From: Armatimonadota bacterium
GTDB taxonomy: Bacteria > Armatimonadota > DTGP01 > JAHWJO01
Assembly: GCA_019348365.1 (NCBI GenBank)
Contig: JAHWJO010000061.1
Location: 1 to 13,179, forward strand
Direction: 5' to 3'
Length of the DNA: 13,179 nt
The translations under genes were made by a program, and so were the position numbers. Below the pieces are notes generated by a model. The model did not search any database and had not been told where the DNA came from. It saw only the letters and a list, made by a program, of their open reading frames with translations. Position 1 is the stretch's first letter, and every line of letters begins with the position of its first letter. Below, piece by piece: positions 1 to 5,216 of the stretch.

Positions 1-515
1 TCGTCGCTGACGGAGATGGGGCTGGAGTCGGAGAGGATCCGCGCCGCGCTCCGCAATCCCGCCAGCGTGCCGAGGGTGGCGACGAACGGCGGCAGCTCCA
101 GCTTCGTGATGAGGAAGGCATGGAACAGCCCGATGGCAAGCCCGATGAGGAGCGTGAGTCCGATGGCCCCGGCGATCATCCCGTACGAGAGGGGTTCTCC
201 CGCCGGAAGCGACTCCCCGAAATGCTGGAGAATCAGGGCGCAGATGACCCCGGTGAAGCCGATCACCGCCCCCGGCGAGAGGTCGATCCCCCCGGCGATG
301 ATGACGACGGCCTCCCCGATGGCGAAGACCCCCAGCAGCGAGAAGTGGTGAAGGAGCCGCTCCCGGTTGTAGCTGGAGATGAAGTTCCGCTCCGTATCGA
401 GGAGGAGGATGAGCCCGATCACCGCCAGGATCGCGAAGAGAAGCCCCAGCTCGCGGACATGGATGAGGCGGCGGAGGGAGGACTGCGCCTCTCCTTTTCG
501 GAGCGCCGGGATCAC
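1..515 (-). CDS. Sugar ABC transporter permease, RbsC/AraH type (partial, C-terminus outside window)
   Basis: Inner-membrane permease of a CUT2-type (ribose/arabinose/galactose class) importer, which carries the sugar delivered by the binding protein encoded just upstream. About 171 codons are visible, roughly half of the usual 320-340 residues. The reading frame shows an N-terminal membrane segment at about residues 23-39, the family signature IAGGIDLSPGAV at 73-84, further hydrophobic segments, and LPPFVATLGTLAGLR near residue 145, all hallmarks of the BPD_transp_2 family. The start is GTG at 515-513. Its last two bases are the first two of the TGA stop of the binding-protein gene (GTGA overlap), so the two are translationally coupled. 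The ATPase subunit is not in the window. Substrate cannot be told from sequence; the nearby galactonate dehydratase makes a galactose-related or sugar-acid substrate possible. Confidence 0.93.
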   Translation of the reverse strand, partial: MIPALRKGEAQSSLRRLIHVRELGLLFAILAVIGLILLLDTERNFISSYNRERLLHHFSLLGVFAIGEAVVIIAGGIDLSPGAVIGFTGVICALILQHFGESLPAGEPLSYGMIAGAIGLTLLIGLAIGLFHAFLITKLELPPFVATLGTLAGLRSAARILSDSSPISVSD

Positions 516-1603
516 GTGCCTTTCAGGCCCTTCTCATCCAGGAACTGCTTCAACTCGGCCACCGTGATGACGCTCGGCGGGGCGGGTTTGATGGGGCCGT
601 TGGGATCCGAGACGACGGTCCGAACCGGGACATCCACGATCCGGTTCTCCGGCACCATCTCCTTCACGACCTCCTGATTATTGTTTTTCAGGGCGTTGAG
701 CAGCTTCACGGACAGGTAGCCGTACTGGTACGGGTTCTGAATTACCGTTGCGTCGATCACGCCTTTTTGAAGCTGATTGATTGTGTTCGGCTCCGCGTCG
801 AAGGTGACGATGGTATACTTGTCCGCCTTGTTCGCCCGAACCACTTCCTCGGCGATGGCCGGGGCGTTGTAGGACCAGAGCCCCAGGAGAATGTCGGCTT
901 CGGGGTGGGCCTGAATGGCGGCGGTGACGTTCTGGCGGGCTTTGCTCGGATCGGTCTCGTCTTCCATGACATCGACCAGGGTGAACTTGGGTCCCGCGCC
1001 CTCCTTAAAGCCTTGGATACGCTCGCGGGCGTTGGCGGCGGACTGCCGGCCCACGAAGGCCACGACCTTGCCGCCCTGCGGGCGCAGCTTCGCCAGCGCC
1101 TCTCCCGCCCGTCGCCCGGCTTCCACGTTGTTCGCGCCGATGTAGGCGTACCGTGAGCCTTCGGGGCCGTCCGAGTCGAAGGTGATGACGTTGACGCCCT
1201 TCTTCTGAAGCTCGTTCAGCCGGTCGATGATGCCTTGCGCCCCCGTGTCGATGACGGAGACCGCCGCGCCCTTAATGTCGCCCTGGGCGCTCACCTGCTC
1301 CAGCTTCTGGATCTGGCCCGCCACCGAGCCATCGCTTCGGATCAGGTCGACCTTCACGTTCAGATCACGGGAAGCATCCTCCATCCCCTTCTCCACCGTC
1401 TGCCAGAAGGGAGAGGTGCTGTTGCTGATGAGGACGATGCGCCCGTCGGTGGCCGCCGGGGCGGTTGCATTCGCTCCGGCGGGATCTCCGGCGGGCGCGC
1501 TGGCCGTGGGTTCCGTCTTCGGGCTACACCCGGCGAGGACCGCTCCGGCCAGCGCGAGCCCGGCCAGCCACGTCGTTTTCCTGGATTGACTGAATGTGCT
1601 CAA
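512..1603 (-). CDS. Sugar-binding lipoprotein of an ABC importer (RbsB-like, Peripla_BP_4)
   Basis: Extracytoplasmic solute-binding protein that captures a sugar and presents it to the permease encoded by the next, overlapping gene. I place the start at TTG 1603-1601 and not at the upstream ATG at 1645. TTG is preceded by AGGAG at 1618-1614 with a 10-nt gap, and from TTG the protein begins with a textbook lipoprotein signal: basic SRK, a hydrophobic stretch, then lipobox L23-A24-G25-C26. The ATG would add 14 residues ahead of the signal peptide. Mature protein: an Ala/Pro/Thr-rich linker (27-53), then two periplasmic-binding lobes starting at GRIVLIS (residue 54 on) with segments such as TFDAEP and DATVIQNPYQYGYL typical of the ribose-binding class. 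Length 363 aa is slightly longer than RbsB because of the linker. The ligand is unknown. Confidence 0.93.
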   Translation of the reverse strand: MSTFSQSRKTTWLAGLALAGAVLAGCSPKTEPTASAPAGDPAGANATAPAATDGRIVLISNSTSPFWQTVEKGMEDASRDLNVKVDLIRSDGSVAGQIQKLEQVSAQGDIKGAAVSVIDTGAQGIIDRLNELQKKGVNVITFDSDGPEGSRYAYIGANNVEAGRRAGEALAKLRPQGGKVVAFVGRQSAANARERIQGFKEGAGPKFTLVDVMEDETDPSKARQNVTAAIQAHPEADILLGLWSYNAPAIAEEVVRANKADKYTIVTFDAEPNTINQLQKGVIDATVIQNPYQYGYLSVKLLNALKNNNQEVVKEMVPENRIVDVPVRTVVSDPNGPIKPAPPSVITVAELKQFLDEKGLKGT

Positions 1604-1618
1604 AGGTGGAGGACTCCT
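1604..1618 (-). promoter_or_regulatory. Ribosome binding site deciding the binding-protein start
   Basis: AGGAG at 1618-1614 lies 10 nt before TTG at 1603. No comparable Shine-Dalgarno sequence stands at a proper distance before the alternative ATG at 1645; the AAGGAGG further upstream (about 1669-1663) is too far from it. Confidence 0.75.
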
Positions 1619-1655
1619 TCTGAAGAGAGAGATATGAGAGAACAATTCTTTCAGG

Positions 1656-1671
1656 AGGGGAAAACCTCCTT
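1656..1671. repeat. Small inverted repeat upstream of the binding-protein gene
   Basis: AGGAGG and CCTCCT arms face each other around a GGAA-rich loop, some 50-70 bases upstream of the start codon. It could be a leader hairpin or a chance pairing of purine-rich sequence; there is no T-tract, so it is not an obvious terminator. Coordinates are approximate to a base or two. Confidence 0.3.
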
Positions 1672-1685
1672 CTCGATATTGGGCG

Positions 1686-1717
1686 CTATCGGGCAGCCTG
1701 GGCCACTATCCCGATAG
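1686..1717. promoter_or_regulatory. Inverted repeat, possible operator for the sugar transporter
   Basis: CTATCGGG at 1686-1693 and CCCGATAG at 1710-1717 are perfect inverted arms. The second arm also forms its own dyad, CTATC-CC-GATAG at 1706-1717. The site lies 83-114 bp upstream of the TTG start of the binding protein, where a regulator would be expected to act. I see no convincing -35/-10 pair to anchor it, and the regulator is not in the window. Confidence 0.4.
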
Positions 1718-1783
1718 AACCTGACGTTAAGGGGTTCAGTCCCGGCACATTACCCTTGACTTCCAGACGTCGGCATCCCCTCC

Positions 1784-1814
1784 AAAACAAAAGGGGATGC
1801 CTTTCGACATCCCC
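1784..1814 (-). terminator. Rho-independent terminator of the TlpA-like gene
   Basis: Read on the minus strand, GGGGATGTC pairs with GGCATCCCC (plus positions 1806-1814 with 1793-1801; one G-U pair) around a GAAA tetraloop of GNRA type, followed at once by TTTTGTTTT. It lies about 31 bp after the TAA of the thioredoxin-like gene, so that gene has its own transcript end and is not read through into the sugar transporter. A third matching copy, GGCATCCCC on the plus strand at 1772-1780, can pair with the middle copy as an alternative. Confidence 0.88.
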
Positions 1815-1844
1815 TCCTCAACGCTGAACGCTCATGACCGGTTG

Positions 1845-2408
1845 TTACGCTTTCTTCGCGTCATTCAGCAGCTCTTTCGCCATTTTATCCAGAAGATCGG
1901 GGGCGCTGGGGTCGAACCCCACCGTCGCATCGACCGCCCTCAACTGTTCGTCCAGGAAATAGTTGGTGGGAATCGACTCGGCGTTGTACAGGGTGAAGAC
2001 CTCCCCCGTGGGGTCGGTGAGCACCGTAAACGTCAGCCCCTTCGCTTCGGCGAACTTCTTCAGGACCTCCGGCGGCTCGCCCCCGATGGCCACCACCTTC
2101 AATCCCTGATCTTTATATTTCTTATAGACCGCTTCCAAATGCGGAAACTCCGCATTACAGGCCGGTCAAGTGGTGGAGAAGAAATTGACGATGACGGGCG
2201 ATTTTCCTTTGAGGGAGGAGAGCTGGAAGGTTTCCCCTTCCGTTGTTTTCAGGGTGAAGTCCGGGGCCTGGACGCGCTTGGATGGTTCGGGTACGGTGAT
2301 GGGCGCGGCGCTTTGAGTCGTGGGGGGTGACTGGTTCAACGCGATCATGACGACGATGCCCAGCAGGGCGATCATCGCGCCCCATTTAGCTACTTGTATG
2401 ACTTTCAT
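1845..2408 (-). CDS. TlpA/thioredoxin-like membrane-anchored selenoprotein (in-frame TGA read as Sec at residue 81)
   Basis: Predicted thiol:disulfide oxidoreductase on the outer face of the membrane. The frame runs from ATG 2408 to TAA 1847-1845, 187 residues, and is interrupted only by TGA at 2168-2166. Both halves are in one frame and together give a complete thioredoxin-fold protein: N-terminal membrane anchor (about 8-25), Thr/Pro/Ser linker, APDF motif at 48-51, the strand VIVNFFSTT, then [TGA]-P-A-C-N-A-E-F-P, where canonical TlpA has C-P-P-C-R-A-E-M-P. Further on come KVVAIG, FTVLTDPTGEVF and the cis-proline segment SIPTNYFLDEQ. TGA therefore replaces exactly the nucleophilic first cysteine of CxxC, the classic selenocysteine site, while the resolving Cys84 is kept. 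A SECIS-like stem-loop follows immediately. RBS AAGGAG stands about 10 nt before ATG. Automatic callers will split it into an 80-aa and a 97-aa piece. The alternative is a one-base nonsense mutation or sequencing error, which I judge less likely. Confidence 0.87.
2127..2168 (-). promoter_or_regulatory. Bacterial SECIS-like element at the in-frame TGA
   Basis: Beginning 9 nt after the TGA, AATGCGGA (2156-2149) pairs perfectly with TCCGCATT (2145-2138), giving 8 bp around a GTT loop (2148-2146). An outer helix GACCG/CGGTC (2167-2163 with 2131-2127) includes the last two bases of the TGA itself, separated by a 6x6 internal loop. The apical loop begins 17 nt after the UGA and has a G in first position, as in the known bacterial SECIS rule; E. 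coli fdhF has its loop about 18 nt downstream. Such hairpins bind SelB-GTP-Sec-tRNA. Structure seen by eye; folding energy not computed. Confidence 0.78.
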
Positions 2409-2457
2409 CCCTGATCCTCTCCTTGGAAGGGCCGGTAATCCTAAAGAACACTTCTCT

Positions 2458-2472
2458 CTCAGATACTCTGAG
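2458..2472. promoter_or_regulatory. Dyad upstream of the selenoprotein gene, possible operator
   Basis: CTCAGA-TAC-TCTGAG is a perfect dyad about 50 bp before the ATG of the TlpA-like gene, a suitable place for a repressor or activator site. No clear promoter hexamers could be matched to it, so its role is only suggested by position. Confidence 0.3.
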
Positions 2473-2500
2473 GGTCGGAGCGTAATGATCGTTCCATTCC

Positions 2501-2520
2501 ATCTCCATGCATGCGGAGAT
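2501..2520. repeat. Hairpin after the galactonate dehydratase gene
   Basis: ATCTCC and GGAGAT arms surround ATGCATGC, starting 8 bp beyond the stop codon of the dehydratase gene. There is no T-tract on the minus strand, so it may be a 3'-end stabilising hairpin or a weak terminator at best. Confidence 0.35.
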
Positions 2521-2527
2521 CGGACCG

Positions 2528-3637
2528 TTACCAGTCCGCCATGCTCCCGTCTTCGTGGAACCAGCGGGGCACGTCGCGGGGGATGTAAGGCCGATCTTTC
2601 AGCGCCGCTTCGTCCACTTTAATCCCCAGCCCCGGCTTCGTCGGCGTTTCAACGTGCCCATCCATGAGCCGGAACGGCTCCTCGAAGATGCCTTCGCCCA
2701 GCGAGATCTGCTCCTGGATCAGGAAGTTCGGGATGCAGGCGTCGAGCTGGAGGGATGCGGCGGTGAGGATCGGGCCGTACGGGCAGTGCGGGGCGGTCGT
2801 GACGTAATAGGCCTCCGCCATCGCCGCGATCTTCTTGCCTTCCAGTATTCCGCCGCAGATGCAGAGGTCCGGCTGAAGGACCGCCGCCGCATGGTTCTCC
2901 AGCACCTCCCGGAATCCGTACTTGGTGAACAGGCGCTCCCCGGTGGCGATGGGGACGCGGGTACTCTTCACCACGTCGGCGAGGGCGGGGACGTTCTCCG
3001 GCAGTACCGGCTCCTCCACGAAGAGGGGATAGAGCGGGGCCAACTCGTCGCAGAGGATCTTCGCCATCGCGGGGCTCACCCGCCCGTGGAGGTCCACCAT
3101 AAAATCGAACTCGTCGCCCATCTCGCACCGCACCGCCTCCGCCAGCCCGACGGCCCGCTTGATTGCAGCGGCTCCCTCGACTGAGCGGAACTGCCGGGTG
3201 ATCCCGAACTTGACGGCGTTGAATCCCCGCTCCTTCGCCTGATGGCAGCTCTCTACCAGCGCTTCCGGCGTATCCCCCCCGGTGTGGCAATAGAAGCGGA
3301 TCTTGTCGCGGACCTTGCCGCCGAGGAGCTGGTACACCGGCACGCCGAGCGCCTGCCCCAGGATGTCCCACATCGCGATCTCGCACCCGCTGATGGCGGC
3401 ATTGAGGATCGGCCCGCCCCGCCAGAACCCACCCCGGTACATCACCTGCCAGTGGTGCTCGATCCGGAACGGGTCCTCCCCGACGAGATACCGCTCCAGC
3501 TCCGTCACCGCCCCGCAGATGGCGGCCGCCTTATCGCCCAGGCACTCCCCCCAGCCGGTGATCCCCTCGTCGGTGGAGATTTTCAGGAACACCCACCGGG
3601 GCGCGACGCACACCGTTTCGACCGCAGTGATCTTCAA
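2528..3637 (-). CDS. dgoD: D-galactonate dehydratase-type enolase-superfamily enzyme
   Basis: Member of the mandelate racemase branch of the enolase superfamily, expected to dehydrate D-galactonate (or a close sugar acid) to 2-keto-3-deoxygalactonate in the cytoplasm. The 369-aa product closely tracks what I recall of E. coli DgoD along its whole length: RWVFLKI-TDEG, QVMYR-GF-RGGPI, GG-VRDKI, DLHGRVS-AMAK, PLF-EEPVL, ILQPDL, MAEAY-VT-APHCP-GPI, and the C-terminal RW-HEDGS-A-W. Metal ligands D182, E208, E234 and catalytic H184 and H284 are all present with the DgoD spacing of 26 residues. The start is TTG at 3637-3635, giving the family N-terminus MKIT, with GGGGGA just upstream. No DgoK or DgoA partner lies in the window. 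The exact sugar acid is an inference, since members of this family with similar motifs act on different substrates. Confidence 0.9.
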   Translation of the reverse strand: MKITAVETVCVAPRWVFLKISTDEGITGWGECLGDKAAAICGAVTELERYLVGEDPFRIEHHWQVMYRGGFWRGGPILNAAISGCEIAMWDILGQALGVPVYQLLGGKVRDKIRFYCHTGGDTPEALVESCHQAKERGFNAVKFGITRQFRSVEGAAAIKRAVGLAEAVRCEMGDEFDFMVDLHGRVSPAMAKILCDELAPLYPLFVEEPVLPENVPALADVVKSTRVPIATGERLFTKYGFREVLENHAAAVLQPDLCICGGILEGKKIAAMAEAYYVTTAPHCPYGPILTAASLQLDACIPNFLIQEQISLGEGIFEEPFRLMDGHVETPTKPGLGIKVDEAALKDRPYIPRDVPRWFHEDGSMADW

Positions 3638-3674
3638 GGTTTCCCCCGTAGCTCTGAATCATTCTGTCATCGTG

Positions 3675-3833
3675 CCCGGCGAATGAATTCGCGGCAACAA
3701 CCGCACGAAATCCCCGTATGGGGACTTCACCCCCGGTTTTAATTCTTTAATTCATTGAAGGAAGAGCAGGATGGGCCTGAAGTCGGCGCAGGCCGACTTT
3801 GCGCCGTTGTTGCCCGCGACTTGAGTCGCCGGG
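3675..3833. repeat. MITE-like palindromic element with two structured inverted arms
   Basis: The left arm (3675-3729) and the reverse complement of the right arm (3778-3833) are diverged copies of the same roughly 55-nt unit: CCCGGCGA, then a dyad, then GG-CAACAAC-GC, then a second dyad ending in GACTTCA. Each arm folds into two hairpins: GCGAAT-GA-ATTCGC (3679-3692) and TCCCC-GTAT-GGGGA (3711-3724) on the left; AAGTCGGC-GCAG-GCCGACTT (3780-3799) and GCGACT-TG-AGTCGC (3816-3829) on the right. Where the arms differ inside the stems, both sides of the stem change together. No coding frame lies between the arms. It occupies the space between the dehydratase gene and the kinase-like gene. Confidence 0.75.
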
Positions 3834-3907
3834 AACCGTAGCTGATGTAATCATTTTCCCTGACTCACCCCTTTATAGTAGCGCAGAAGCGAGGCGGAGA
3901 GGAGATG

Positions 3908-4522
3908 CTACCGGAGGTTCCCCGCAGGCCAGCGCTCCAGCGCCCAATCCCGAATGCATTGTGCCGCAGCTTCCACCGTCTTGCCGGTGGTCTCGATGAT
4001 CGTCAGGGGAGGATCGAAGTCGGTGTCTGCGTGTTCTCTCAGCCAGCGGGAAAGCCGGATCTGCTCCTCGATAAACGCCTCCGAACACCCCCGCCATTCC
4101 GGGCGGGCGCGAAGGCGAGACCTCAATTTCTCGTCTTCACAAAGAAGACCGAGATAATGGATGCCGCTGAAGCAATCTCGATGGTCGCAGTCCCGGATCT
4201 GTTCGGGGAGGATTGTGCCGCAAAGGATCGTCCCCCGCCCGCTCTGCGCGATGCTGTGGGCGATGCGGAGCCAGTTGCACTTCACCCTCCCCCAGTCGCC
4301 GCCGCTGTCCCGGAGTATGTCCGTCTCGAAGACCTCCCACTCCGGCAGAAGCCGGCGGAGCGGGCCGACTACGGCGGTCTTCCCCGCGCCGCTCGGCCCG
4401 GTGACGATGAAGAGAGGCACGACCGCCATAGGTTCGAAATGGGCGCAGTTCGGGCAGCGCGCTCCGTCCGGGCCGCGTTCGATGGCAGGCTGGACGAATT
4501 CGCCGCATACGGGACAGACCAT
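3908..4522 (-). CDS. Zinc-ribbon P-loop NTPase, nucleotide-kinase-like
   Basis: A 204-residue cytoplasmic protein with two parts. An N-terminal zinc-ribbon-like finger has Cys pairs C3-P-V-C6 and C23-P-N-C26. A P-loop domain begins at VVPLFIVTGPSGAGKTAVV, with Walker A G42-PSGAGK-T49, and continues with FETDILRD (51-70 region), an Arg-rich lid-like stretch LRSRLRARPEW, and TIIETTGKTVEAAAQCIRDWAL at the end, as in small-molecule and nucleotide kinases (AAA_33-like). I recognise the fold but not a specific substrate. ATG 4522 is preceded by GGAGGAG at some 11 nt. It lies 72 bp after an acetyltransferase gene on the same strand, so the two may be co-transcribed. The phosphate acceptor (nucleoside, RNA end or antibiotic) cannot be told from sequence. 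Confidence 0.82.
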   Translation of the reverse strand: MVCPVCGEFVQPAIERGPDGARCPNCAHFEPMAVVPLFIVTGPSGAGKTAVVGPLRRLLPEWEVFETDILRDSGGDWGRVKCNWLRIAHSIAQSGRGTILCGTILPEQIRDCDHRDCFSGIHYLGLLCEDEKLRSRLRARPEWRGCSEAFIEEQIRLSRWLREHADTDFDPPLTIIETTGKTVEAAAQCIRDWALERWPAGNLR

Positions 4523-4594
4523 GGATATGACGACTCCTCCGTTGGAAATGCACGGTGCAACCGGCCTACGGGCGACCGGTAGAGAGGTAAGCCA

Positions 4595-5044
4595 TCAAGT
4601 AATCTTCCGGCGCATTCTGTAGTGAGGGATGTCCGCTTCGTAGAACTCCTCGCCTTCCGCCCGGTACCCCAGCGATGCGTAGAAGCCGATCACGGGAGTC
4701 TGCGCGTGGAGGATGCATTCGCTGAACCCCGATTCCCTGGCCCAAGCATGCGCCGCTTCCATCAACGCCGCGCCGATCCCCTGCCCCCGATGCGAACGCT
4801 TCACGGCCACCCGCCCGATCTTTGCGCAGCCGTCCATCTCGTAGGCGCGGGCCGTGCCAACCACTCGATCCCCCGCGACCGCTACAAAGTGCAGGGCGAC
4901 GGCATCGAACTCGTCCGACTCTTCTTCCGGGGGGCAGCCTTGCTCCACGACGAACACCTCCACCCGAACGTCCATGGCGGCGCTCCTCTCGGTTTCATTC
5001 TCCACGGGCCGGCACACGACCGGCACATGCTTCCCCTCTTCCAA
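4595..5044 (-). CDS. GNAT-family N-acetyltransferase, ElaA/YjcF-like
   Basis: Acetyl-CoA-dependent N-acetyltransferase of unknown substrate, 149 aa. Motifs in order: VRVEVFVVEQGCPPEEE (27-43), typical of the ElaA/YjcF subgroup; the strand FVAVAGDRVVGTARAY (53-68); IGRVAV then the pyrophosphate-binding loop R86-G-Q-G-I-G91; the helix ALMEAAHAWARESGF; FYASLGY (121-127); and the ending FYEADIPHYRM, where the subgroup usually has E-x-IPHxxM. The start is uncertain between TTG 5044 (GGAGGG 7 nt before it) and GTG 5026 (GAGGGG 6 nt before it); the longer form is given. It is first in a possible two-gene unit with the kinase-like gene. Its promoter would fall in or next to the inverted repeat at 5077-5189. 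Confidence 0.88.
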   Translation of the reverse strand: MEEGKHVPVVCRPVENETERSAAMDVRVEVFVVEQGCPPEEESDEFDAVALHFVAVAGDRVVGTARAYEMDGCAKIGRVAVKRSHRGQGIGAALMEAAHAWARESGFSECILHAQTPVIGFYASLGYRAEGEEFYEADIPHYRMRRKIT

Positions 5045-5076
5045 TCCGCTTCCCTCCTCGCCATACTTATAGGGAA

Positions 5077-5189
5077 TAGGGTGTCGGGTGTAGGGTGTAG
5101 TGGGTGTCCTTCTCCCTGATTAATCATTGAAGCCAAACCTATCCACTATGGGTCACGCTGATCTTCTACACCCTACACCCGACACCCTA
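5077..5189. repeat. Perfect 24-bp inverted repeat of G-rich heptamer-like sequence
   Basis: The left arm at 5077-5100 and the right arm at 5166-5189 are exact reverse complements over 24 bases, separated by 65 bp. Each arm consists of near repeats of GGGTGT(C/A)G. The repeat fills the divergent intergenic region between the acetyltransferase (minus) and the mutase (plus), so any promoter for either gene must sit inside or beside it. The frame that runs through it upstream of the mutase start is not coding in my reading. Confidence 0.9.
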
Positions 5190-5216
5190 CCCCCTGCTCT
5201 ACAAGAAAGGACTGCC

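Noticed and set aside
120..677. Plus-strand frame opposite the permease and binding-protein genes
   Set aside because: Highly charged Asp/Glu/Arg composition typical of an antisense frame; the minus-strand permease motifs are clear.
1845..2138. Separate 97-aa gene starting at TTG 2138 after the TGA
   Set aside because: It would lack the beta strand and CxxC of the thioredoxin fold, has no Shine-Dalgarno of its own, and is in the same frame as the upstream 80-aa part that ends exactly at the active site.
2166..2168. Genetic code with TGA as Trp or Gly
   Set aside because: Most other genes here end in TGA with sensible C-termini, TGG is used for Trp, and the TGA position corresponds to catalytic Cys and not to the neighbouring aromatic site.
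5127..5216. N-terminal extension of the phosphoglycerate mutase
   Set aside because: The 30 extra codons come from the intergenic inverted repeat, and ATG 5217 has its own Shine-Dalgarno and matches the family N-terminus.
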